Position numbers and translations under genes: made by a program. A stretch of DNA of 64,000 nucleotides from Clostridium sp. (GTDB lineage: Bacteria > Bacillota > Clostridia > Clostridiales > Clostridiaceae): the NCBI RefSeq assembly GCF_029258205.1, contig NZ_JARHZJ010000088.1, positions 24,027-88,026 on the forward strand. The letters run 5' to 3'. The number at the start of each line of letters is the position of its first letter. The first letter of the stretch is position 1. The notes beneath the pieces were generated by a model that was not told where the DNA came from, ran no database searches, and saw only the letters and a program-made list of their open reading frames with translations. This document shows, piece by piece, positions 46,479-55,064 of the stretch.

Positions 46479-48224
46479 ATGAAAAAAGAATTTTGCTTAA
46501 AACATGGAAAAGTAACTATGAACTTTACAGCGAAGTATTGTGATAGTTTTGAATCCATAATAAATAGTGAAGGATTTAGAAAAGTCTTAGAAAGTTATTT
46601 AAAAAAGACTAAAAATAAGAAAAGTCATAATTTTAGATTCTTAAGTGAAGCTACAGGTACTGAAGACATAAAGGTTATATCTAGGTACTTAATAAGCACA
46701 TTAAAACTATTATCTATGATGGGGGCTGATGAGGTATTAGTTATTAATGATGATTTTGAAGGATTGATTGAGGATAAGAACTCTTTTGCTAATATTATAG
46801 ATGATGTTTATTCCTTCTGGAGAAAGTTGGAAAGATATACTGTTATTCAAAATAATAAAGTAAAAGATGGTATTGCAGCAGTAGGATTTGTAGATGCTAA
46901 TAAAAGTTTTAATGATTTAATTTTGAAATTTTATAGAAGACTTCAAAAGAATCTATTAGGAAGTATGCCTAACATACTTAGACAGGTTTCGGCAGGTGGA
47001 AATGCAAGTATTATGGTAAGTGATTTAATATGGCCAAGTCCAAGAGAATATTCTATACTAGAACATATTCCATTTATAGATGCAATATCTTTAGAAGCAC
47101 CATTTATAACTTATCCAAGTAAGAATACTAGAGATGGTATATTCTTAGAAATAAGTGAAAACCCATTAACTAGGTCTCATATAAATAGTGAAGAATGGTT
47201 TTGTTATCCTGCTAAGGTAGGAGAATTATTAGCTTATGTATATTTTCATAGAGATTTTATGTCTCATGGGATAAGTTTATGCAATTTGTTTGATTTAGCA
47301 ACTGTAGAGGAGTGTAGGGGAATAAAACCAGATATTATTTATGTTTTCGGAGCTAAGGACGATGATGATGAATTAAAAACTTGTTTCTATGATGATGAGA
47401 AGAATAATATAATGTTAGGATATGCTAATTATAGTGAAGAAATAGATTATTTTGGATATATGAAAAAAATGATATTAACTTTGCACAATATAATAATGAT
47501 AAAAAGAGGATATATGCCTATTCATGGAGCTATGGTTAATGTTGTTCTTAAAACTGGAAAAGAAGCTAATATTGTAATAATGGGAGATAGTGGAGCAGGA
47601 AAATCTGAAAGCTTAGAAGCTTTTAGAGCTTTAAGTGAAGAATATATAAGTGATATGACCATAATTTTTGATGATATGGGTTTATTTAAAAATGTAGATG
47701 GTGTCATTAAGGGATATGGAACTGAAATAGGAGCCTTTGTAAGACTTGACGACTTAGATCAAGGCTATGCTTTTAAGGAAATTGATAGAAGTATATTTAT
47801 GAATCCTGATAAGATAAATGCGAGACTTGTTATGCCAGTATGTAAATATGATGAAATAATAAAAGGATATGAGGTAACTATTTTCCTTTACGCCAATAAT
47901 TATGAGGGATTAGCTGAAGGAGAAAATTCTATTGAATATTTTAAAAATCCAGAAGAAGCTAAGAAGGTTTTTAAAGTAGGTGCTAGAATGGCTAAGGGAA
48001 CTACTACTGAAAATGGTTTAGTTGAATCATATTTTGCTAATCCTTTTGGTCCAGTTCAAAAGAAAGAAGCTATGGATTTAATAATAGATAAATATTTTGA
48101 AGATATGTTTAATAGTAAAGTAAAAGTTGGACAAATAAAAACTTGTTTAGGTGTTTTAGGCTTTGAAAAGGAAGGGCCTAAAAAAGCAGCTATAGAACTT
48201 TTTGATATAATTCAAAAAATGTAA
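46479..48224 (+). CDS. PEPCK/HprK-like P-loop kinase of unknown function
   Basis: A 581-aa protein. The C-terminal part (about 340-560) has IHGAMVNVVLK, then the P-loop MGDSGAGKSESLEAF (about 367-381), FDDMG, and YGTEIGAFVRLDDLDQGYAFKEIDR, FLYANNYEG and ARMAKGTTTENGLVESYFANPFGPVQ. The P-loop GDSGxGKSE is like HPr kinase/phosphorylase, and the later motifs are those of proteins annotated as ATP-type phosphoenolpyruvate carboxykinase. The N-terminal 340 residues have no motif I recognise. Substrate unknown; genuine gluconeogenic PEPCK activity should not be assumed. Strong GGGGG ribosome site; single-gene unit. Confidence 0.75.
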   Translation: MKKEFCLKHGKVTMNFTAKYCDSFESIINSEGFRKVLESYLKKTKNKKSHNFRFLSEATGTEDIKVISRYLISTLKLLSMMGADEVLVINDDFEGLIEDKNSFANIIDDVYSFWRKLERYTVIQNNKVKDGIAAVGFVDANKSFNDLILKFYRRLQKNLLGSMPNILRQVSAGGNASIMVSDLIWPSPREYSILEHIPFIDAISLEAPFITYPSKNTRDGIFLEISENPLTRSHINSEEWFCYPAKVGELLAYVYFHRDFMSHGISLCNLFDLATVEECRGIKPDIIYVFGAKDDDDELKTCFYDDEKNNIMLGYANYSEEIDYFGYMKKMILTLHNIIMIKRGYMPIHGAMVNVVLKTGKEANIVIMGDSGAGKSESLEAFRALSEEYISDMTIIFDDMGLFKNVDGVIKGYGTEIGAFVRLDDLDQGYAFKEIDRSIFMNPDKINARLVMPVCKYDEIIKGYEVTIFLYANNYEGLAEGENSIEYFKNPEEAKKVFKVGARMAKGTTTENGLVESYFANPFGPVQKKEAMDLIIDKYFEDMFNSKVKVGQIKTCLGVLGFEKEGPKKAAIELFDIIQKM

Positions 48225-48267
48225 AAGTTATATCCCTATTAGAAATTTCTAATAGGGATATAACTTT
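48224..48267. terminator. Bidirectional terminator, 44-bp palindrome
   Basis: AAAGTTATATCCCTATTAGAAA and its exact reverse complement abut, forming a 22-bp stem between the convergent kinase and DUF378 genes. Confidence 0.9.
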
Positions 48268-48271
48268 ATTT

Positions 48272-48475
48272 TCAGTCTTTTATGTTATTAAAATAACCAT
48301 AGAATGATAAGCAGTATAATCCTGCTAAACCTACTAATACATATATTACTTTGCTCCAAATAGAGGCTATTCCAAAGATTGAGTCTACTAAATTAAAATT
48401 CATAATACCAATTAGACCCCAATTTAGAGCTCCTATTATTACTAGAGTAAGAGTAATAATATTTAATGTTTTCAT
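48272..48475 (-). CDS. DUF378 small membrane protein
   Basis: A 67-aa protein with two membrane helices and the DUF378 core ALNWGLIGIMNFNLVDSIFG followed by VIYVLVGLAGLYCL. The YuzA-like family has no known function. I start at ATG 48475, 9-10 nt after AAGGATG on the minus strand; the track start (GTG 48484) overlaps that site. No terminator separates it from the Lrp gene region except the palindrome at 48553-48584, which belongs to lrp. Confidence 0.82.
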   Translation of the reverse strand: MKTLNIITLTLVIIGALNWGLIGIMNFNLVDSIFGIASIWSKVIYVLVGLAGLYCLSFYGYFNNIKD

Positions 48476-48552
48476 TATTAACACATCCTTTTCTAAGATA
48501 TGCTAATATTATTAGTAGAAATTTGTATTTTATTCATATTTAAAAATATAAT

Positions 48553-48584
48553 AAAAAAGAAATAGCTTAAGCTATTTCTTTTTT
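48553..48584 (-). terminator. Terminator of the Lrp-family gene
   Basis: AAAAAAGAAATAGCTT / AAGCTATTTCTTTTTT, a 32-bp perfect palindrome at the lrp stop codon; on the minus strand it gives a hairpin running into a U-rich tail. Confidence 0.85.
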
Positions 48585-49054
48585 TAAAGAGTTATATTTC
48601 TATCTATTAGTTGAGATAAAGATATAAATGTATCAGTTGCACTTATTCCTTCAATATGATTAATTTTGTTCATTAAAATATCTTGAAGATCTGATATGTT
48701 CTTGCAAATAACCTTAGAGAAAATAGCATAACCACCAGTTATTAAATGAATTTCAACTACTTCTTTGATTTTTGAAAGTTCATCAAAAACATGAGTATAT
48801 GATGAAGTAGAGCTAACATGAACACCAACGAAACATGTAACATCATAACCTAATTTAGGTAAATTTAAAAGTATTCTAGTACCTTTTATAATTCCTAAGT
48901 CTTCCATCTTCTTCATTCTAACATGGATTGTACCACCTGAAACATGGCATATTCTTGCTATCTCTAAGTAAGGAGTTCTGCAATCTTTAATTAGGATATC
49001 TAAAATTTGTAAATCTAATTCATCTAAATGAGTTGATGTATTTGTTAAAGACAT
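48584..49054 (-). CDS. Lrp/AsnC-family transcriptional regulator
   Basis: A 156-aa regulator. N-terminal winged helix-turn-helix (LDELDLQILDILIKDCRTPYLEIARI, then VSGGTIHVRMKKMEDLGIIKG) and C-terminal RAM ligand-binding domain (VTCFVGVHV, VVEIHLITGGYAIFSKVIC). These proteins usually sense amino acids and form octamers. No amino-acid gene is adjacent, so the targets are unknown. AGAGGTGAT precedes ATG on the minus strand. Divergent from the small membrane protein gene at 49292. Confidence 0.92.
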   Translation of the reverse strand: MSLTNTSTHLDELDLQILDILIKDCRTPYLEIARICHVSGGTIHVRMKKMEDLGIIKGTRILLNLPKLGYDVTCFVGVHVSSTSSYTHVFDELSKIKEVVEIHLITGGYAIFSKVICKNISDLQDILMNKINHIEGISATDTFISLSQLIDRNITL

Positions 49055-49227
49055 AGTATCACCTCTTTAAAATTTGAATAAAATGATAATTCTATTTTAA
49101 CAAATTTTCTATAAAAATACTATATATTCTTTTGATAATAACAAATATATTTTTATTAATTTAACACATTAATAAAAATGATATTATAAATGTTAATTTT
49201 ATAATAATATTTTAAAAAAATAAAAAC

Positions 49228-49256
49228 TTGAAAATATTTTTCTTTTAGACTAATAT
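49228..49256 (+). promoter_or_regulatory. Candidate promoter of the 49292 gene
   Basis: TTGAAA-N17-TAATAT, 36 nt upstream of the likely ATG. Confidence 0.55.
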
Positions 49257-49291
49257 ATTATATAAGGAGTATTATGCAAGGAGGTAAAAAT

Positions 49292-49624
49292 ATGGGAATA
49301 TTTATATTGATTTTACAAATGATACTTTTAGCAGTAGTAATTTTTGGAGGATTTTCATTATTAAGTAGATTTGTATTTAACAAAATTAAAATTAATAAAT
49401 GGATAATTTTAGCTGCAGCAATAATAATTTTCCTTATTCCTATGTTTATTCCTATGAATCAATGGCTTATGTTAACAATTTCAGCAGTAGCAACTATATT
49501 ATTCTTATGGTTCTTAGATATTAGTAGAAATGGGTATCCAAAACTTAAAAAAGATAAAAAAGTTGTTATTAAACCAAAAGCAAAACCCAATAGAGTTAAA
49601 CATAATAAGGATTCAAAAAAATAA
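49292..49624 (+). CDS. Small membrane protein of unknown function
   Basis: A 110-aa protein with three hydrophobic helices (about residues 3-23, 35-52 and 56-74) and a very basic C-terminal tail (PKLKKDKKVVIKPKAKPNRVK). I do not recognise the family. Two in-frame starts each have a good ribosome site: ATG 49274 behind AAGGAGT and ATG 49292 behind AAGGAGG; the second is stronger and is used here. Ends at a bidirectional terminator. Confidence 0.65.
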   Translation: MGIFILILQMILLAVVIFGGFSLLSRFVFNKIKINKWIILAAAIIIFLIPMFIPMNQWLMLTISAVATILFLWFLDISRNGYPKLKKDKKVVIKPKAKPNRVKHNKDSKK

Positions 49625-49657
49625 ACTCCATTACTAATGGAGTTTATTTTTTTATTC
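49621..49657. terminator. Bidirectional terminator
   Basis: ATAAACTCCATT / AATGGAGTTTAT with a 3-nt loop, flanked by an A run (left) and T7 (right), between convergent genes. Confidence 0.92.
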
Positions 49658-50653
49658 ATAATTAATAAAGATTGGAGAGGAAATTGCCTCTTTGTTGTTA
49701 TTTAAATAAACTTTAGCTACAAACCAAGTTTCATTTAAAGAAACTTCTTTTTCAAAAATGTATTTAATATTATGCAAATCTATATCTTTAATTTCTTTAA
49801 TAATTTTTCCGTTATTAGTTAAAAAATGAATTTTATATATTTTATTTAAGTAATCTTCTACCTGTAAATATAAACTAATTTTTGAAGATGAATCTACAGT
49901 AATTGTCCCACCCATAAAGGTTGAATTTAAACAAAATAACATTTTTAAAGTTTTAGATTCAGTTGAAAATATATGTCTATTTTTAAATGCATTAAGTAGA
50001 GAATTTTTATCTAATTTATGTGAAATTATACATGTTAAATTTTCACTATCCCCTTGATTTAATTTATGATTATCTTGAGAATTTATAGGACCTATTTTAA
50101 AACCTTTATCTAAGAGTGAGAAAAATTGAGAATCATATCTAGTATAATTATTAGGAGGAATTCCATTTCCAACTTCTATAGAACATAATAATTTATCTAA
50201 AATTGGAGTGAAGTTAATTTTTTTAGATATAGAATTTTTAGGATGATTAATACTAAGTAAAGCTGTGTGATCATTAATTAACCAGAGCAATAAATATTTA
50301 ATATCAGGAATTATTCCAGTAAAAAATGTATTAGGACATATTATATTTAAGTGACCTAGGGTAGTAGATTTGGCTTCGAAACCACATAAAGCTAAAAAGT
50401 CAGAATGTTTTTTGTTAAATTTATTTATACATTTATTTAAATATGCCCATTTTGAAATTTCTTTATTTTTTTCTTTGATAGTTTCACTTAAATATTTATT
50501 ATGATCTGTGATTATTAAAAAATCCAATCCATTAGAGCGAGCGTGTTCTAATGATTCATAAGGATTGCTTTTTCCAGTGGATAAAGATGTATGAGAATGA
50601 GGAATTCCATAATAAAATCTAAGTTTATCAAAAGGTATAGCTTTTTTATCCAT
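49652..50653 (-). CDS. PHP-domain protein
   Basis: A 333-aa protein with a polymerase-histidinol phosphatase domain: GIPHSHTSLSTGKSNPYESLEHA (residues about 15-37), FLIITDHNKYL, CGFEAKS and, later, INSQDNHKLN supply His/Asp metal ligands. The C-terminal 90 residues look like a beta-sandwich. PHP stand-alone proteins are metal-dependent phosphoesterases; the substrate is unknown. No signal peptide. It is convergent with the 49292 gene and divergent from the carbonic anhydrase gene. Confidence 0.85.
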   Translation of the reverse strand: MDKKAIPFDKLRFYYGIPHSHTSLSTGKSNPYESLEHARSNGLDFLIITDHNKYLSETIKEKNKEISKWAYLNKCINKFNKKHSDFLALCGFEAKSTTLGHLNIICPNTFFTGIIPDIKYLLLWLINDHTALLSINHPKNSISKKINFTPILDKLLCSIEVGNGIPPNNYTRYDSQFFSLLDKGFKIGPINSQDNHKLNQGDSENLTCIISHKLDKNSLLNAFKNRHIFSTESKTLKMLFCLNSTFMGGTITVDSSSKISLYLQVEDYLNKIYKIHFLTNNGKIIKEIKDIDLHNIKYIFEKEVSLNETWFVAKVYLNNNKEAISSPIFINYE

Positions 50654-50897
50654 AAATACCTCTTTATATATTAATATAATATATAATATTAATAATATTT
50701 AGATTAAATGTGTTTTATTTATTATTTTTGTATATGTTTTTTATAAATATAATATTAATAATACTTATGTTAAAATGTATTAAATTTAAGAGAGAAACCT
50801 TAAATTTAGGAAAGATTAAATTAAGCATATAAAAGCATAAGTAGACATATTCTGCTTTCATATGATAGAATTATAAGAATGGCTAAGAGGTGATTAT

Positions 50898-51401
50898 ATG
50901 TTAATTAAAATTAGAGGAAATAAGCCTAAAGTAGGGGAAAACACATTTATAGCTCACAGTAGTGATATCATTGGAGACGTTACTATAGGAAGAGATTGTG
51001 GAATTTGGTTTGGAGCTGTAGTAAGAGGAGACGAAAACTCAATTAAAATAGGAAATGAAACCAATGTACAAGATAAGGTGGTATTGCATGGTGATAAAGA
51101 ATACATAGTTGAAATTGGTGATGGTGTTACTATAGGACATAGTGCTATAATACATGGATGTAAGATAGAGGATGAATGCTTAATTGGTATGGGAGCAATA
51201 ATATTAAATGGAGCCAAAATAGGGAAAAATACTATGATTGCTGCAGGAACTTTAGTAAGTCAAAATAAGAAAATACCTGAGGGTGTATTAGTCATGGGGA
51301 TTCCAGGAAAGATTGTTAGAAAACTTACTCAAGATGAAATTGAAAGTATAAAAAATTCAAGAAAAGAATATATAAAGATGAAAAATCTTTATATTAAATA
51401 A
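50898..51401 (+). CDS. Gamma-class carbonic anhydrase family protein
   Basis: A 167-aa left-handed beta-helix built of hexapeptide repeats (IGDVTIGRDCGIWFGAVVRGD and onward). Zinc-ligand His residues are in VVLHGD and IGHSAIIHGC. It belongs to the YrdA/PaaY-like branch, whose members often show weak or no carbonic anhydrase activity. GAGGTGAT precedes ATG. It lies 11 nt ahead of cvfB, forming a two-gene unit. Confidence 0.88.
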   Translation: MLIKIRGNKPKVGENTFIAHSSDIIGDVTIGRDCGIWFGAVVRGDENSIKIGNETNVQDKVVLHGDKEYIVEIGDGVTIGHSAIIHGCKIEDECLIGMGAIILNGAKIGKNTMIAAGTLVSQNKKIPEGVLVMGIPGKIVRKLTQDEIESIKNSRKEYIKMKNLYIK

Positions 51402-51412
51402 AGGAGGAGCTT

Positions 51413-52255
51413 ATGATAATAAACGTAGGACAATTTAATAAAATGAAAGTAGTAAGAGAAGCGGATTTTGGATACTACTTAGACAGAGGAACTAGAAATA
51501 CTTCTGATGATATATTAATTCCAAATGGAAATTTAGATGGAAAAGAAATCAAGGTTGGAGATGAAGTAGAAGCTTTTATCTATAGAGATTCTAGAGATAG
51601 ACTTATAGCTACATTAAAAAAGCCTTTAGCCGTTGTAGGAGATGTTGCCTTATTAGAGGTTAAATCTATTACTAAGATAGGTGCTTTTGTAGATTTTGGT
51701 TTAGAAAGAGATATACTTGTTCCATTAAAAGAGCAAAAATACAAAATGGAAGAGGGTAAAAGATATTTAGTATATATTTATGTTGATAAGACAGGAAGAT
51801 TAGCAGCAACAACAGAGGTAGATAAATATTTAGAGGAAATAGAAGAGCCTAAAATAGGAACAGAAGTTTCAGGAATAGTTTATGGACATCAAACTAATGG
51901 GTCTTTAAGAGTAGCAATAGATAATAGATATAGAGCTGTAGTTCTTAAAAATGAATATTTTACCAATATTAAACCTGGAGATACTATAAAAGGTAAAATA
52001 ATAAAGGTTTATGAAGATGGAATAGTAGGATTATCTTTAAGAAATCATAAACTTAAGGAAAGAAATGAATTAGGAGAAACTATATTAAACTACTTAAAAG
52101 AAAATGGTGGAGTTATGAGTTTAAATGATAAGAGTACTCCAGATGAAATAAGAAATACTTTTAAAACTTCCAAAAATTACTTTAAAATGGCCTTAGGTGG
52201 ATTAATGAAAAAAGGTTTAATAGAGCAGGATGAATTTGGTACTAGATTAAAATAA
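51413..52255 (+). CDS. cvfB: CvfB-like S1-domain RNA-binding protein
   Basis: A 280-aa protein like Staphylococcus CvfB / Bacillus YitL. Three S1-like OB modules in the first 210 residues (VVREADFGYYLDRG; ITKIGAFVDFGLERDILVP; GIVYGHQTNGSLRVAID and onward) and a C-terminal winged helix (LNYLKENGGVMSLNDKSTPDEIRNTFKTSKNYFKMALGGLMKKGLI). CvfB binds RNA and affects virulence-factor expression in S. aureus. AAGGAGG precedes ATG. Confidence 0.9.
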   Translation: MIINVGQFNKMKVVREADFGYYLDRGTRNTSDDILIPNGNLDGKEIKVGDEVEAFIYRDSRDRLIATLKKPLAVVGDVALLEVKSITKIGAFVDFGLERDILVPLKEQKYKMEEGKRYLVYIYVDKTGRLAATTEVDKYLEEIEEPKIGTEVSGIVYGHQTNGSLRVAIDNRYRAVVLKNEYFTNIKPGDTIKGKIIKVYEDGIVGLSLRNHKLKERNELGETILNYLKENGGVMSLNDKSTPDEIRNTFKTSKNYFKMALGGLMKKGLIEQDEFGTRLK

Positions 52256-52259
52256 TATT

Positions 52260-52298
52260 AATAGCTATATGGAGTTTTTACTCTATATAGCTATTTTT
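52260..52298 (+). terminator. Intrinsic terminator after cvfB
   Basis: ATAGCTATATGGAG / CTCTATATAGCTAT with one G-U pair and a TTTTTA loop, followed by TTTTTG. Confidence 0.9.
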
Positions 52299-52361
52299 GC
52301 TATTATATTTAGTATAAAAAATAATTTTCTGGAGATTTTATTGGTATAGGTGGTGAATTTT

Positions 52362-53162
52362 ATGAGGAAAAGAAAAAATAATGGAATAATATTTATTATA
52401 AGTTTAATATCATGTTTATTACTTGGATGTAATATTGCTTTGGCAAAAGAAAATCCTAATACTATAGAATTTCTAAGTTGTGATGAAGAAATTATAATTT
52501 TAAGAAGTCTTGGTGAAACTGTTTTGATAAGTGAAGGTGATAATGCAGAGGGAATCATAGAAGGAATAAATCAAGAAAAGTTAAATGAAGTTGATTTGTT
52601 TGTTTTAAGATCTATTGAAGAAGAAACTAATGAGCTTATTAAGAATTTGATAAATAAAAGTAATATAGGGAAAATACTTCTTCCTACTTTAAATGGAGTA
52701 AGTGAGGAGGTAAATAATCTTATAAAGGAAAAAAATATAGAAATAGTATCTATGGAAGATGGATTTAGCTACAATAAGGAAAGTATTTCTTTAAATGCAA
52801 AGAAAGTAGATGATTCTAAGGAGGGAATGATTTTTGTTACTGTAGATAATATCAAGCTAGCTATTTTATCAGAAGAGGCTTATGATAGTGCAATTAACCT
52901 TAGTAAGATAGAAGATTGTAGAGTTGAGATTTTGAATTTAATTGATTCAGAGAAAGAAAGTAGAAAAAAAGTGGAAAAATTAGTTAAGAGATTAAAGCCT
53001 TTAGTAATAATAGAAGATTTAGATAATGGGAATTCTATAGAAAAGTTAGGAATCAAACATTATAACTTAAATGAAGAAAATGGATTAAAAATAATGAGAG
53101 TTCTTGGAGAAACTAAAGAGTTTGAGGTTTTTTCAAAAAAAGAAGGTTATATATCAAAATAA
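52362..53162 (+). CDS. Putative lipoprotein with degenerate ComEC/MBL-like fold
   Basis: A 266-aa protein. The N terminus MRKRKNNGIIFIISLISCLL ends in a lipobox LLGC, so it is probably lipid-anchored. The rest follows the segment order of ComEC-type MBL proteins: IEFLSCDEEIIILRSLGETVLI (for IDVGQGDSALI...), DLFVLRSIEEE where the metal motif xTHPHADH should be, ILLPTLNGV, IKEKNIEIVSM, then RVEILNLIDSEKES where VGHHGS should be. All metal-binding His are missing. The homology claim is my alignment by eye to the 45.4-kb protein. ATG 52362 follows AGGTGGTG. Confidence 0.6.
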   Translation: MRKRKNNGIIFIISLISCLLLGCNIALAKENPNTIEFLSCDEEIIILRSLGETVLISEGDNAEGIIEGINQEKLNEVDLFVLRSIEEETNELIKNLINKSNIGKILLPTLNGVSEEVNNLIKEKNIEIVSMEDGFSYNKESISLNAKKVDDSKEGMIFVTVDNIKLAILSEEAYDSAINLSKIEDCRVEILNLIDSEKESRKKVEKLVKRLKPLVIIEDLDNGNSIEKLGIKHYNLNEENGLKIMRVLGETKEFEVFSKKEGYISK

Positions 53163-53168
53163 CTTTTT

Positions 53169-53365
53169 ATAAAACTTACAAACATATTCCGAAAATTACT
53201 AGACTTAGCTAAGAATTTATAATAATTACTTCGAAAATATCACTAAAGCTTCGAAACTTACTACGCTTCAAATAGTTTTAGCTTTTTAACGTGATATTTT
53301 CTACATAATAATTAAAATTCTAAAGATCATTTAGATATTATCTTAATACTGTTTGTAAGTTTTAT
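53169..53365. repeat. Nested inverted repeat of about 197 bp between convergent genes
   Basis: Outer arms ATAAAACTTACAAACA (53169-53184) and its exact reverse complement (53350-53365); inner arms GAAAATATCAC (53233-53243) and GTGATATTTTC (53291-53301); an intermediate pair AGAATTTATAATAATTA / TAATAATTAAAATTCT is imperfect. The whole could fold into one long hairpin. No ORF. It may be a terminator region for both flanking genes or a MITE-like element; target-site duplication is not evident. Confidence 0.65.
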
Positions 53366-53387
53366 TATTATATTTTCATAGGGTCTT

Positions 53388-54917
53388 TTATCTGCTTTTT
53401 ACATAGATTTTTCTAAATCTTGATGAGAGTTTTTCTTTTATTATTAAAAATATGAATATAGAAGCTGCTATGGAAGTAACAGCTAAAACTTGAACTCTGA
53501 AATCAATAAAAGAAAGTTTTAATGAAATTGGACTTAAGCATACATATGTTAAAACTCCTATTAGTATATATATTAAGAAATTTGATAAGGATAAACCTAT
53601 ATTTATATTTTTGTATATTTCATAAAGATTTAAGCAAAGAGAAAGTGATGAAATTACAAGCATAGTTATTGCATAGCCATAAATATTTATAGATGGTATT
53701 GCAGTTAAGAAAAATAACAATGTAACTTCTAAAACTTCTGTTATTATAGTATTTCTTAAAATTACGTTTTGTTTTCCAAGTCCATTTAAAATTCCATACA
53801 TAGTATTTGATGTAAATACTATTGGCATCATTACTGATGTTACTCTTATATATTCTCCTAAATCATCTCTTCCAAAAAATAATTTACCCAAAGAATCAGG
53901 AACGCATAATCCAATAATTGTGGTACAAATACCTATTAGAAAAGCTATTTTAATAACATCTTTAATTCTTTTAGTAGCTGAAAGATAATTTCTTTTACTT
54001 AAAGTTTGAGATAAATCGGGTATTAACATGGTGTTTATTGAAGAAACTATAATTATAGGAAAAGTTACTATGGACATAGCCATGGAAGAGTATTTTCCTA
54101 TAAGAGAAAGTGCTTGAGAATAAGTAAATCCAGCAACTACAAGTCGTTTAGGAACTAAAAGTGTTGATATAACGCTAAATATGCTAGTTAAAAATCCGTT
54201 TAAACATAATGGGACTGAAGTTACTAAAACATCAAATAATAATTGCGCATGGCTCTCCCCTTTTGTATTTTTTTTAGGAAATTTCTTAATTGAATATTTA
54301 AAATAGCCAAATAAAAGGATTAAGCTTTGTAGTTCTCCAAGACATAAGGCTAAGTAAGCTAAAGTAACTAAAGACTCTAAAGTTTTAGCTTTAAATATAA
54401 AAATTAATATAGCTAAAACAAAAATACGTAAAGATTTTTCTGAAATATCTATAAAAGAAGGAGCTGTAATTTTAGAAGTTCCATAGAAAAATCCCTTTAA
54501 TATGTTTGAAAGTGATATAAATATCATAGCTGGACAAGTTACCATTATAGATTTTATTATTCTAGGATCCTTAGCCCAAAAATGTCCAATTATAGGAGAT
54601 AAGAAAAATACAAATATTCCTATTATAAGGCACCAAATAAAATTAAAAATAGCTACAACTTTCATAGTTCTAATTATGTTTTTATAGTCATCTCTTGATG
54701 AATATACAGCAGTTATCTTAGAAATAGATGCAATTATACCAGCTGTCATGATTGCTATAAATAAATTATAAATAGGCATTATAATCCCATAAAGTCCCAT
54801 TCCCTCAGGACCTAATATTTTTGATAAGTACATAGAAAATATAAAACCTAATAATCCAGTTGTTAAGTTAGAGGCTGTTAATATTAGAGAGTTTTTATAA
54901 AAATCATTTTTACTCAA
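53388..54917 (-). CDS. SpoVB/MurJ-like polysaccharide flippase
   Basis: A 509-aa membrane protein of the MOP (multidrug/oligosaccharidyl-lipid/polysaccharide) superfamily with about 14 helices. The start KNSLILTASNLTTGLLGFIFSMYLSKILGPEGMGLYGI matches stage V sporulation protein B and related lipid II or cortex-precursor flippases. Later segments MLIPDLSQTLSKRNY and YGILNGLGKQNVILRN are family-typical. A sporulation role is plausible but several paralogues usually exist in clostridia. Divergent from the propeller gene at 55065. Confidence 0.85.
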   Translation of the reverse strand: MSKNDFYKNSLILTASNLTTGLLGFIFSMYLSKILGPEGMGLYGIIMPIYNLFIAIMTAGIIASISKITAVYSSRDDYKNIIRTMKVVAIFNFIWCLIIGIFVFFLSPIIGHFWAKDPRIIKSIMVTCPAMIFISLSNILKGFFYGTSKITAPSFIDISEKSLRIFVLAILIFIFKAKTLESLVTLAYLALCLGELQSLILLFGYFKYSIKKFPKKNTKGESHAQLLFDVLVTSVPLCLNGFLTSIFSVISTLLVPKRLVVAGFTYSQALSLIGKYSSMAMSIVTFPIIIVSSINTMLIPDLSQTLSKRNYLSATKRIKDVIKIAFLIGICTTIIGLCVPDSLGKLFFGRDDLGEYIRVTSVMMPIVFTSNTMYGILNGLGKQNVILRNTIITEVLEVTLLFFLTAIPSINIYGYAITMLVISSLSLCLNLYEIYKNINIGLSLSNFLIYILIGVLTYVCLSPISLKLSFIDFRVQVLAVTSIAASIFIFLIIKEKLSSRFRKIYVKSR

Positions 54918-55064
54918 TGAATCACCACCCTGTTTTAAAAGTTCAATAATAATGAATATTCACAACTTATGTTAAATATTCATTATATAGAAGGCAATTA
55001 TTATTAATTATACATAAGTTATTAATTATGAAATTTTATTTTTGAGGCTTTTTAGGGAGGAAAT

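Noticed and set aside
53163-53387. CRISPR-like repeats in the intergenic region
   Set aside because: The repeated words are inverted, not direct, and there is no regular spacer pattern.
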